Origin: Acestrorhynchus altus
Lineage: Eukaryota > Chordata > Actinopteri > Characiformes > Acestrorhynchidae
Direction of reading: 5' to 3'
Length of the DNA stretch: 64,000 nucleotides
Assembly (NCBI GenBank): GCA_034509495.1
Contig: CM067523.1
Coordinates: forward strand, 18,682,879-18,746,878
Within the stretch, counting starts at the first letter, position 1, and every line of letters starts with the position of its first letter. Of the stretch, positions 21,912-32,244 are shown piece by piece. The translations under genes were made by a program, and so were the position numbers. A model generated the notes under the pieces. It was not told where the DNA came from and made no database searches. It was given only the letters and a program-made list of their open reading frames with translations.

Positions 21912-22466
21912 CTTGTCAAGTGCGGATGGACAGTAGAGATGAAGAGAGGTGCGGAGGCAAGCGCAGGGGTTGATGATTTAATGAAATAAAGATAAACAAA
22001 GCTGGGATACTAACATACAAAACTGGGGAATGCTAACTAATAAATTAGCATAGCTAACTACATAGCATAGCTAACTAATACAAAAATACAGTAAACCTAA
22101 ACAAAGGAACCAAATTTACAAACAAAAAGATCTACAGAAACAAAGACTACAAACAAACCAAAAACAAACTACACTTACAGAGTTCGGGAACAAAGTACAA
22201 ACAAACAAAAGCTCACTAGGCTAACAAACCAGGTTGGTAACAAAAGGACTGACAAAGACAGACTGAAGCAAAGGGTCTTAATGACATTGATCACACCTGG
22301 GACATGATAACGAGGGGGCAGGGTTACAAATCAGACACAGGTGGGAATGGGCGGAGCAAGGGAGGAGACAAGGACAAAAACAAACAACCCATGTGCTTTG
22401 GAGCTCATGGAGGAAACAACAACATCAAGACAGGAAGACGGAGGTAAACCAGACTGACACATGACA
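21912..22466 (-). mobile_element. Family L LTR-like element inserted in family A
   Basis: Read on the minus strand it runs from TGTCATGTGTCAG to GCACTTGACA, so it begins TGTCA and ends TGACA. It carries TTTCATTAAATCATCAACCC close to its end, a poly(A)-signal-like site in LTR position. The tail resembles 26150-26221 (AATCTTCAACCC, CTTCCGCCTCC). No internal genes occur, so a solo LTR or a non-autonomous element are both possible. I could not find a convincing target duplication. Confidence 0.5.
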
Positions 22467-22469
22467 GTA

Positions 22470-22655
22470 ATTACAATAGTAATTACAATAATTACATTTT
22501 TCATCAAATTCATATGCATATTTAAATTCTCTTAAATTGTATAAGACAAATTTGAGTAATGTGTGGCTGTCTCCTATAATACATATATGTATTATATATA
22601 ATACATGTTGAACTATGAAAACAGCATAAATTTGACCCAGGGTTGTAAAATTTGT
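22470..22655 (-). mobile_element. Family A element, copy 6 (second part)
   Basis: GTGTGGCTGTCTCCTATAAT is the reverse of the family's TATAAATAGGAGACAGTCACA motif. AAATTTGAG, and CATCAAATTCATATGC before it, also match the left half read backwards. It ends near GGGTTGTAAAATTTG at the degenerated terminus. Confidence 0.6.
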
Positions 22656-22884
22656 TTTAAAAATCAAACCGAGTAAGATCTTGCATGATCCCTTTAAGGA
22701 TGTTCTGCAAGTTCTGATATTTTTTATATATATAGATATAATTTATTCACTTCTTCTATGCAATATTTTCTCCCTGTCCTTAATTCTAGCACAAGACTCT
22801 CTAGTGTCCAGCCCAGTGCACCTTATTAGCAGGGTACAATTTGGCTGGCTGAGACAGTGGTGTTAATTAAAATCATAATGTCTT

Positions 22885-23110
22885 ATGGAAGGCCCTTAGA
22901 CGGCAGCTCCTCCAGACATGGTGTGCCCTTTGTAATGCGCCCCTGCGCGTCCTCCCTCATTTCCAATTCTGCCCCTTTACCCATGCAGGTGTCGGACTTA
23001 CATTTTGAATGGCACATGAATACTAATAAACTGTTGTAATAGGATCTTTGAAGTGCGCAACTCACAGCCGTGGAATCATAATGCACAAAATCCCCTTTGA
23101 ATCTGGTCTC
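22885..23110. promoter_or_regulatory. Candidate conserved noncoding block
   Basis: About 220 bp of complex, CpG-containing sequence (GCGCCCCTGCGCGTCC near 22937) with GAATGGCACATGAATAC and TGGAATCATAATGCAC phrases. No repeat similarity. A C/T-rich run follows to 23245. Confidence 0.35.
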
Positions 23111-23860
23111 GGCTCAGGCAGCACCAACACGGCCCTTTCTCTCACTCTCTCGCTCTTTTTTCTCTCTCCACACTTTCTTTCTTTCACTCTTTTGTTCTTT
23201 CTCACTCACCCCACCCCCCCCTTTCTCTGTCTCACTCACTCTCTCAAAGCTCCTCTCCTGCAATGTTTTTCAGTGTGCAGGAAAATCTGGTTTGCTTAGA
23301 TTCCCCTGTGCATCCCTTTTTAATATTCATTTCTCTCAGAAGGTGTCGGCCGACTCCATTATGTCTTACAGGACAGCACGTGGAGAGCGGAGAACCATGG
23401 GAAAGAAAAGAAAACGGACCCGCTGGGAGGGCACGGGATTACTGGGATAAGGGGAAGTGTTTGTGTGCTGGATGAGGGGGTTCAGGTTGGATTCCAGTAT
23501 TGAAATTCCCAGAGAGTTATGAGTTATGAGGTGGAATCCCATTACGCCCTTCGATACAGAGCAGTGAGAACATTTGGAAAAAGGAAAAAAAACAAAAAAC
23601 TTGTTTGAATGTATTAAAAAAGTCATTTGGACAGGACTGAGCTGGACCGTTCTGAACCAGAAGCCAGGAGGCAACAGATATAAATTTGATATTAGAAATA
23701 CATTGGATTTCAGTTGAAATGGAAAGTTGGGTTGACCTCAAAACGCTATAGGACACATTCATCACATGTTCGCTAAAATCCAGCATTAGACAGATTCATC
23801 TTCATCACTTAATGCCATGAATTAAAACTCTCCACATCTAATAACATTAGAATTTCACAT
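23111..23860. other. Pyrimidine-rich stretch and unassigned sequence
   Basis: 23130-23250 is a C/T-rich, CTCTTT-type low-complexity run. The rest has no recognised content. Overlapping frames on both strands here come from that composition. Confidence 0.4.
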
Positions 23861-23867
23861 TCATTGA

Positions 23868-24515
23868 GTAGACTGTGGTTCATCTGTTTCTCTGCAGACT
23901 TTATTCTCCTCCTTTCACCCAGATCTTCAATGATCAGGACCCCACTGGACCACCACAGAGCAGCTATTATGTGGGTGGTGGGTCATTCTCAGCACTGCAG
24001 CCACACTGACATGGTGGTGGTGTGTTAGTGTGTGTTGTGCTGGGACGAGTGGATCGGACACAGCAGTGCTGCTGGAGTGTTTAAACACTGCGTCCACTCC
24101 CTGTCCACTCTATGAGACGCTGAGTGTCTCCACCTTGTAGATTTAAAGTCAGAGACGGAAGCTCATCTGTTTCAGCACCATTTGTGTTGGTCATCCTCTA
24201 GTCACAGGATGCAGTTTTGCTGGATGTTTCTGGTTGATGGACTGTTCTCAGTTCAGCAGTAACAAGGAAGAGTTTAAACACACCAACAGCACTGCTGTGT
24301 CTGATAAACTAAAACGAGTGCAACACACTAACTCACCACCGTGTCAGTGTCACTACAGTGCTGAGAGTGACCCACCACCCACATAATAGCTGCTCTGTGG
24401 TGGTCCTGTGGGATTCTGACGTTTGAAGAACAAGGTGAACGGAGGATTATAAAAGTATGCAAAGACAATGGAAAGAGGAGCTGATAAAATGGATAGTGAA
24501 TGTAGAAACAAGGTG
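23868..24515. mobile_element. Family B fold-back element, near-complete palindrome
   Basis: The left arm (about 23868-24180) and right arm (about 24240-24515) are imperfect reverse complements. GGTGGTGGGTCATTCTCAGC on the left matches CTGAGAGTGACCCACCACCC on the right. ATGGTGGTGGTGTGTTAGTG matches CACTAACTCACCACCGTGTC. CAGCAGTGCTGCTGG matches CCAACAGCACTGCTG. It has no coding capacity and ends GGAGCTGATAAAATGGATAG. It looks like a non-autonomous fold-back DNA element. Confidence 0.75.
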
Positions 24516-24599
24516 GTCTCGATGATGGTCTTGATGGTCTAGATGTTGGATTTGGGTTCCTCAACATCACTCAGAAACAACAATGTACCAGTGTCAGCG

Positions 24600-24905
24600 C
24601 TTGGCACTATTCAATTCCAAATTGCTTGCTTTTATATACCCTTAATAACCAAATCTTCTGATTATTATAGATCTAATAATCAGATTTCTGCAGTTATCTG
24701 ATTCATTCACAGTCGTCTTTGTTTAGAAATCTGGTTTTCGCCTGACTCTTGTTAACCCAGAGTTTTCCTATTATCCGATTACACAAGTACATGGAAAAAC
24801 ATTGATCGGATTACTGACAAAATCGGATTTTCTGCAGTTATCGGATTATTCAGCGCATGTATATGCACTCATTCGCATCGCCATTAGACCTCCCGATATT
24901 GAATT
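24600..24905. mobile_element. MITE-like element with repeated CGGATTA motifs
   Basis: TCAGATTTCTGCAGTTATCT near 24682 recurs as TCGGATTTTCTGCAGTTATC near 24822. Several TCTGATTA, TCCGATTA and GATCGGATTA sites lie in both directions between them, and GCGCATGTATATGCAC closes it. I recognise the pattern as a common fish non-autonomous repeat but cannot name it. Confidence 0.45.
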
Positions 24906-25787
24906 TGAACAACCAATATCACAACCTACACGGAATGAGATTTAACAACGTCTAAATATTGGTAGCCAGCTGGGAAATATCCAAAGGCATCTCTACAGTT
25001 TGTGTACTAAACACAAAGTCAAAAATCCATTTTTATGGCTTCATTTCATATGCATGGACATAGCTGCATTTTTGGGACCACTGCAGGAAAAGATCATGAT
25101 GAGATGAGGTGGAATGAATATCCTAATTAACACCCTGCTTTAGGGAAATTACTCTGATCATTAATGGCTGTTTTTTTTTATATTGAAAACAATGCATAGC
25201 AGTGGCTTTGTTTTTGCAATCCTTCGGATTTTGTGTTCCTCCATTAATGTCCACTGCCACTGGACACAAAAAAACTAAAAAAAATAAATAAATAATTCTG
25301 AGCAGATACAAGCCAATGCACTGGGAATGCAAAACTACCTGCAATTTGCAAACACCAGAAAGGAGATAAACTGCCCAGAATAATGTCCTGCCCAAGGGAG
25401 CACCAGACATGGCTAAAAATGCTGTTTATTTCTAACACTGCTCCATCTCCGACTCAGATCCTGAATCTGTTGATCAGAAGGACTGTTCAAAACATTACCC
25501 ATGAGGCACAGATTGTAATCCTGTTGTAAAATTATGCTTCATATTTTATCTTTTCATTGTTTTTTCTTATTTACCTATAAAATACTTGCTAAAATGAAAA
25601 GCGCTAGAAGAAACGTATTATCATGAAAATGCCATTATGCTTATGGGTTGCTTTAGGCCATATTCGGCATATTTGGACGAACTGTCTGTTTATGTTGATT
25701 TACAATTTTATGATCCACTTCTACCTGGTCAGGGTAGCTGTGTCAAGATCATACCTGTAAACAAGAAATTCCTCTCTCTATATTCCA
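24906..25787. other. Unassigned sequence
   Basis: No gene recognised. The minus frame 25123-25410 (95 codons) is hydrophobic and domain-less. Confidence 0.4.
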
Positions 25788-26018
25788 GTCTCTCATTAGG
25801 GTGAATATTAATAACTCTAAATGTAGGTATTGTGATATACACTGAGGAGGAGGAGCTACAGTCTCTCATTAGGGTGAATATTAATAACTCTAAATGTAGG
25901 TATTGTGATATACACTGAGGAGGAGGAGCTACAGTCTCTCATTAGGGTGAATATTAATAACTCTAAATGTAGGTATTGTGATATACACTGAGGAGGAGGA
26001 GCTACAGTCTCTCATTAG
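25788..26018 (+). repeat. Perfect 73-bp tandem repeat, three copies plus part
   Basis: Units start at 25788, 25861 and 25934 with GTCTCTCATTAGGGTGAATA and are identical over all 73 bp. A fourth unit starts at 26007 but stops after GTCTCTCATTAG. Perfect identity suggests very recent amplification, or assembly duplication. Confidence 0.9.
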
Positions 26019-26221
26019 CCCCATCATTATCATGTTCCAGTCTTGCCTAATGTTCTCCTGTGTTTATAAGCCCCTTGTTCTCACTATGTCTTGGTCGGTC
26101 TTCCTGTCTACATGTCTAGTCTGGTTGTCATGGTTATTGTTTATGTACCTTGTTCAATAAATCTTCAACCCAGCATGTACTTCCGCCTCCACCTACCTCT
26201 GTGAGTCCGCGTTCGTTACAG
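26018..26221 (+). mobile_element. Family L LTR-like fragment inside the 73-bp array
   Basis: TGTGTTTATAAGCCCC near 26060 (TATA-like) and TTCAATAAATCTTCAACCC near 26153 (poly(A) signal) are spaced as in an LTR, and it ends GTTCGTTACA. Immediately after, GATATACACTGAGCAAG resumes the unit's GATATACACTGAGGAGG, so this element interrupts the array. Confidence 0.5.
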
Positions 26222-27242
26222 ATATACACTGAGCAAGAACTACAGTCTATGATTTGGGTTAAATGGGCCTTTGAGGGCAGCACCTGACTAAGAAGTTCAA
26301 CTTATATTAAATAACAGTCTAATCTAATGTAAAATATATTACCCACAATTGTGAAATGTAATAGTCTCAGTGCTCTGCATGGTCTCAAGCAAGAGCAGGA
26401 GGTTTGCCAAGTGTAGAAGTTGGCCTGAAAGTGCAACATAAGCTGCTGGGAGAAATAAGACAAGCTTTTAGTGCAAACGCTTTAATCCTATTGATCCCAA
26501 AGCTGGAGTCCAGAGTGAGTATGTCACTCAGAGGGGTATCAGCACACTGTCTGCTATCAGACCAGTGCAACTTCAGCCCCTCCATCATCATCCTGTCACC
26601 GCTGGCTTTCCCCCCTAAAATCCACTCTGGCAACCCCTCACCTACTGGCTTGCGTCAATACAAACCACACACTCACCACATCCTCCACTCCCACGCACTC
26701 CTTCAGTCAATGCTGTGACCTCAGTTGGTAGTGAAGCATCTACTGTACATCTCCACCTTCAACCAGTGTTTTGTCTGCAGTATTAACCTGGAGTATTAAC
26801 CTCCAGAATCTACTCTTCTGGGAAGTGTTTACAGTAGATGTTGGAGTGTCACTGTGAGGTCGATTTGATTGCATTGAGCTTACAGGAGCATCAGTAATGT
26901 CAGGTGTTGGTGATGGATGATTAGCTGTGCCAAGTCATCTTATTCGAATGGAGCTTCATCACTCTCAAGAACCCTCCTGCCCAGTGCTGGGGGGCTCTAT
27001 ACCCCTTTAGCTAGCTAATGCATCGTGAATTATGCTCATGTGATGGTTTCTGTATCAGCTCAACTGTATGGGCTCAACTTAATGCACATGCATCTGCGTA
27101 TTAGATTCATTTTTGGATTTCTTGGACATAAAATGTAGGTGTGTTTTATAGGTTTATATCTCCAAACTATAGACTGGGAACTTTAGCTCCAGACTGAAGA
27201 CCCTCAACCCAATTCATGGATTCTAGGGAACACAGATGTTGT
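26222..27242. other. Unassigned sequence
   Basis: Overlapping frames of 82-104 codons occur on both strands at 26385-26718, and neither shows a known domain. The first ~45 bp carry a diverged 73-bp unit. Confidence 0.4.
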
Positions 27243-27385
27243 TGTTTTTTTTTGCCATTTTTCCAATTTTTTCACCCCTACTAATTTAGATATGCTAATT
27301 ACCCACCCCCCTAAGTAGCCTCCCACATTACATGCCCTGCTCTCAACACTAGGGGGAGAGATCGTCCACGTTCACATCGTCCACA
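27243..27385 (-). mobile_element. SINE S1, 3' portion
   Basis: TTGCCATTTTTCCAATTTTT, CCCCTACTAATTTAGATATG, then CTAAGTAGCCTCCCACATTA and ATGCCCTGCTCTCAACAC align with 48960-49060, giving the reversed tail of the S1 SINE. The tRNA-like head is missing. Confidence 0.65.
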
Positions 27386-28212
27386 TGCAATTTATACAAA
27401 ATATTCACTTTTAATAAGAATCAAGTAAAAGTTTGCACAATCATTTCTTTAAAAATCCATTTACTGTCACAGACACATGGAATCTGTACGTGCACCCACA
27501 CTGTCACTCACCTACACATCAAACATCTCCCTTGACTGGCTGCCTGTTGACTCTTCCCTGACCACCTCCCTGTTCCTTATACCTTGGGGGATCCTCACTG
27601 TCACTGTCATCAAGCTCACTGTCCTCACTGTCAGCAGAAATGACCCTTATTGCTTGATCACATGTCCATGTGTCCATTTCCAGTAAATATCAGGCGATGG
27701 TTTGAGTCGAGTCATATTTATACATCTCTTCACTCAATGCTTAATGCTCTCAGAAGGTAAAATACCCTTATTTTTGAATGGAAGTCACTGTAGAAGTATT
27801 TTTAGAGCGTTTTATTGGTCTGTTCGTCCAGAATTATGTGCACGGTGTGCAGAGCAGCTACAGAGTTAAAACTAAAAACAAACAAAAATGAAGATTCAGT
27901 GGTTTTCATTGGTCAGCAGTGATATACTTATTAAAACATTCATGCACATATTCATATATTTATTGATAAAGTTATTTGCATTCAAACATTTTACTAATTG
28001 ATTGCCCACTGCAACCCCTCCCCTCTGACCCCCCCCCCTTCAAAGTACAGCATATATTATTGGAAGTAATAAGACACACTTTTACATAATTGAAGGAATA
28101 ATGTAATGAGAGACAACAGATAAGAAAAATACAGCTGGGAGAATATTACCTAAATTGTACCTGATGGAGAAAATGATGGCAATCTTCCTACGGGTGTCCA
28201 TAAAGTAAGATG
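27386..28212. other. Unassigned sequence
   Basis: No gene. A C-run occurs near 28029. Short plus frame 27477-27686 is serine/threonine-rich without a domain. Confidence 0.4.
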
Positions 28213-28233
28213 AACTCTCTCTCTCTCTCTCAC

Positions 28234-28289
<56 letters not shown>
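28213..28289. repeat. (CT)n microsatellite
   Basis: About 37 dinucleotide units with a CACTCACT interruption near 28231. Confidence 0.95.
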
Positions 28290-28292
<3 letters not shown>

Positions 28293-29129
28293 TCGTCTTC
28301 TGAGTGAGGCTCAAATCAGCAGTGGAGAAGCAGGCTGGTTGGGGTTAATGAGTTCAGCTCAGGCCGATGTGCTGTAATGTAGGTAAAGTCAGCTCCAGTC
28401 ACGAACACGTGAACTTGTGAATGAACATGTGAACACCTTGGCTGTCCCTTCTGCCCAGTGGTCCCAGAAAAAAACAAAAAGGTCAGAAAAATCAACCACT
28501 GCACTGCCCACTTGATCAAAAACCCCTCCCCTGTATTGACATATATTGCGATACTGTTAGCAAAGTGATTATATTGCAATATTTTTACTCTTAAGGCAAT
28601 TTTGCAGAATGTTTCTTTTCACCTGAAAATTACAAATTGTTTATAGGAGACAGTTATCAGGGCAGTTTATTATTTTCTGAAGATCCCCCTAATATGATCA
28701 AAATACAGAATTTAGATATTTATATGAATTTGACCTTGTTTTGATCAGCAACTGTATAAAAAATAAACAACAACAAAACCTTCTCACCACGTTAGAAACT
28801 GATAATCTACTATTTTTGACCTTTGTTTCCGACCTTTGGCCGGAGACCACAAGTGGGCTATAATGCACTTTCAAGTGGTCCACAGGCCCATACTCAGGGT
28901 GAGGCGGTAGTCCATAGTGGGTCAGAAATGGCAGATTAAATTATAAACCAGGCCCTAATTCTTATGTTTTCATTGTCGGAAAAAACAAAATGCAATGTAC
29001 AAAAAAATAAGTTGTTTGAAAAGTTGAGCTTTGTTTTCATATGGACCAATACACATTCTAGTTATAAACAGGAGGGATGTGAGGTGGAAAAGACTGAGAA
29101 CCCTTGGGTTAGTTTGACATGGATTTTTC

Positions 29130-29130
<1 letters not shown>
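28290..29130. other. Unassigned sequence
   Basis: GAACACGTGAACTTGTGAAT followed by GAACATGTGAACAC near 28404-28437 is a small nested inverted/direct motif. Otherwise no recognisable content. Confidence 0.4.

Positions 29131-29177
<47 letters not shown>
29131..29177. repeat. (AAT)n microsatellite
   Basis: About 15 uninterrupted trinucleotide units. Confidence 0.95.
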
Positions 29178-29181
<4 letters not shown>

Positions 29182-29357
29182 TTCTTATTTCTTGTTTAAA
29201 GTGTTCCTTAACAATCTGTACTGTATTTTTGAGAATCAAAGCAGTATCTAGAAACATAATATCGCAATACTAAAGTGCATCAATATTTTCTTCCATCCCT
29301 ACTGCCCTGTAACTCCATCTTGCTGGTGTACAATTGAGACCAGATCAATAGTCATCA

Positions 29358-29425
29358 GGTTGTTGGTGTAGTGTAATGGTTAACAGCACTGTCTTTCCAG
29401 ACCCCTATACACTATTTGAGCAAGA
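29358..29425 (+). repeat. tRNA-like repeat head
   Basis: GTTGGTGTAGTGTAATGGTTA followed by ACAGCACTGTC resembles a tRNA D-arm/A-box. No B box follows at the expected distance, so this is a decayed SINE head rather than a tRNA gene. Confidence 0.4.
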
Positions 29426-29566
29426 CTAGGCTGATACAAGTGGGCTGATAACCTGTTCAACAACAAATGAATAACAGAGTGCACCCATATGGTAAACGTT
29501 TCTGATAAAACGGCCACTGTACCTACCTAATAACCTGGCAACACAGCAACACATGTTTGCCTTTGA

Positions 29567-29800
29567 CTACATCACGGTTTCTGTCATCCTAACAGCTTGT
29601 GCAGAGAGTTCTGATGCGGTCCTCCATCGCAGAGGACCATCTGACCCCCATTCATAGCCCTCATCATCTATAAATGAACCCTCGTCACCCAGCAGACAGA
29701 GGTCCTGGCTTTGAGACGGCAGCGTGACAGTGTGTCCTCTCTGCAACTTCCCATTTGAAAGGCAAGGCACTAGTCCTGAAGCCCACCCTGTCGATCCCAC
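29567..29800 (-). CDS. Unrecognised coding-like frame
   Basis: The 77-codon frame contains the acidic, structured-looking segment LLGDEGSFIDDEGYEWGSDG followed by PLRWRTASEL. Amino-acid composition is more protein-like than most frames in this window, and local GC is higher. There is no known domain, start context or clear splice signal, and an exon or chance frame are both possible. Confidence 0.15.
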   Translation of the reverse strand: MGSTGWASGLVPCLSNGKLQRGHTVTLPSQSQDLCLLGDEGSFIDDEGYEWGSDGPLRWRTASELSAQAVRMTETVM

Positions 29801-30230
29801 CTACCTCAGTCTTGGTATTTCTTAAATGCCAGTGTCAGTCAGGAATAGGTCAGAACAACAGGCTCTTGGAGAAAGCTTTGTCGCTAATAAATGGAAGGTG
29901 GGTGGTTAAAGGCTGGAAATCCTGCTTTGCTTTGCCCCACAAACATCCGTTTTCCTTTTTTTTCTTGTCTCAACAACCAAGGGCTCAGGTCCACTGCAGG
30001 ACGAGCATCATGTTGAGTAAGTGACAGCTCCTTCAGGGAGTGTAGAAACACATGTTTCTCCAAACACAGCACAGTCAAATCTAATTTCATACCGAGGGGA
30101 CGGCTTCAACCCAAGTGCCAATCTGGAAGTTTTAGCTGCGCGTTTTAATGGGCTTTGCTGTTGGGATCTGAGCCAAGGGCTGAGTGGCTGCACCTTAATT
30201 CCACTCTGTGCTTAGCGGGGTCTGTTCCAA
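29800..30230. promoter_or_regulatory. Candidate conserved noncoding block
   Basis: A complex, CpG-containing region around CGCTAATAAATGGAAGG (29881) and TTTTAGCTGCGCGTTTTAAT (30130). Both strands have overlapping short frames but no domain. Non-repetitive within the window. Confidence 0.3.
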
Positions 30231-30469
30231 ATAGGTCACAAACAATATACTTCTGAAACAGATCTGTTAAAAAAAGACATGCAGCATGACCAGTTAAAGA
30301 TAACACAATCAGTGTGGCTTGTAATCTTATTTAACTTCGAGGGGGTGCTCTGTCTCTGTCAGGGATACTGTGCATTACATTTTTGAGGCCTGAAATAAAA
30401 TGTGCCCATACAGTTACTATAAGAAGAATTTAGTTGTTGTTGTTGTTGTTTTTTTTTTGTATTTTGAGT

Positions 30470-30970
30470 AAATTTGTAATTAGGTGGGTATAGATGGGCA
30501 TGTGTATGGATGATTGTATGTGCTTGGATGGTTATAGATATGGATGGGTATAGGTATGGAAGACTGGGTTTGGATTGGCAAGGGTATAAACGAATGGGTT
30601 TGAATGGGTATTGATGAGTATGGGTATGGTTGGGATGGGTATAGATGAGAATGGTGTGAGCATGGATATGGAAGGTATGGATGGGTTTGAGTGACATTTG
30701 GATGGCTATAGGTATAGGAAATTAAGGGTATGCATGGGCGTGGGTAAGAAATGAATGCATATGGATGGGTATGAGTTTGGATGGCTACGATTCCAGATGG
30801 TAATGGATATGGGCATAAACAGGTTGGCGCATGAATGGAAATGGTTTTTGGATGGTATGAATATGGATTGGTATAAAAACCAATGAGTATGAATGGCTAT
30901 AGGTTTGGATAATGGGTGTAAATGTGGGTATGGATATGGATGTGTATGGGTGAGTATGGGTAATATTTCA
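30470..30970 (+). repeat. Degenerate G-rich TGGATGGGTA-type array
   Basis: ATGGGTAT, TGGATATG and GGTATAGG-type words recur for about 500 bp with almost no C on the plus strand. No constant period holds, so it is an old, degraded short tandem array. Minus-strand frames rich in H, P, I and S are its translation artefacts. Confidence 0.75.
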
Positions 30971-31279
30971 ATACTGATACTAGAACTGGGTAACAGAATG
31001 TGATTGTCATCCCCTGTTTTGAACGGATGCTGAAAAGTATGATATGGAATTGTATTCCGAAGAGACCCCACTCAGTGATCCAACCGTAAAAGCCACAGCA
31101 GCACCTGATATTATTGATTGTCCGCCATAAAAAAAGAGTGAAAGGACACTCGTTTAAAAACCAAGCTTAGAAATAGGACTAAAAGCACAATAAACAAAAT
31201 GCAAACGAGTGAGGCGATAATGAATCACCGCAGCATCAAATAATGTATCAGAAAAGGTTAAGGACCAACAATTACGATT

Positions 31280-31640
31280 ATGACGAAACGACACGTGTGA
31301 AATCAATCAAACTAGGCCCCAATATTTCAAAGCAGCTGGATCCTTTTGATGTTTTTGTTTTCGTCTGGCTGTCAACAGTGTCAAAGCCGAGCCTCTCGAA
31401 ATTGGCAGTGCGGCATGAATAAAGCAATTGACTCTGGAGCAGCCACGAGTTCCATGCCGTGGCTAATGGATTCACGAAAGCCACTCGCTCTGGATTAAGA
31501 GAGGCGAGGTGTGAGCAGACTGCTCTCGCTAATACTAATTAATAGCCATTTAAGTAAGACACCGACACACAGACACTCCAGCCAAGTCAATTACAGCGTG
31601 GGAAGGGAAGACACAGGCAAGGTGCTACTGATCACTCATA
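31280..31640. promoter_or_regulatory. Candidate conserved noncoding block
   Basis: One of the most conserved-looking stretches: about 360 bp, balanced composition, no low complexity. It includes ACACGTGTGA near 31290, GGCAGTGCGGCATGAATAAA near 31403 and CTAATACTAATTAATAGCC near 31530. No coding frame spans it. Enhancer-like by inference. Confidence 0.45.
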
Positions 31641-32244
31641 CACATACATTTATTAACAGTGAGGGTTCTATACGGTCAGTATAGCATAGTCTGGTACAAC
31701 ACTGGTGCTTATCGTTGTTCCGTCTTCAGTGTCCGTGGTCAGCAGACATTAGCAAATATAAATGATGCAAATAAAATTGTGCTAATTAGTGACCACTAGT
31801 GTTCATTTACTGTTAACAATGTTTGGATGTTTGATGAAGACACTGATGATTAACTAATGAACGGTTGCTGTCTTTGATATTGTTATTGTAATTTTCAGTA
31901 ACAGACCATGTAAGGGTAAGTGCATGCTGTCTTCTGATCATATTATGCAATATATTTATCACTGCAATTGCTTCTTTTCTCCCCCAGACAAAAAGACACT
32001 ACAGTGTGTGTCCTTATGATATCGCTGAATGATGGCAAGTGACATCTTGTTGAGTTTAGATCAAAGGAACCCATAAAGAAACACGTCATGGAAAGAAAGT
32101 TTCACAAAATATAAAAAATAAAAAAATAATAATAATAAATAAATAAATAAAAAATTACAGCGCACTTATTACAGTGTAAGTAACATCATAACTGCAATTG
32201 ATTGCTTAATAAAGAGTAGCGGCATAGACCAGAATATGAAATTA
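31641..32244. other. Unassigned sequence
   Basis: AT-rich sequence with an (AATA)n-like run at 32105-32155. No gene recognised. Confidence 0.4.

Noticed and set aside
25788..26018. CRISPR-like array of identical repeats
   Set aside because: Units abut without unique spacers and the context is a vertebrate genome.
26385..26718. Overlapping frames on both strands (82 and 104 codons)
   Set aside because: No domain, no splice evidence, and both strands equally open.
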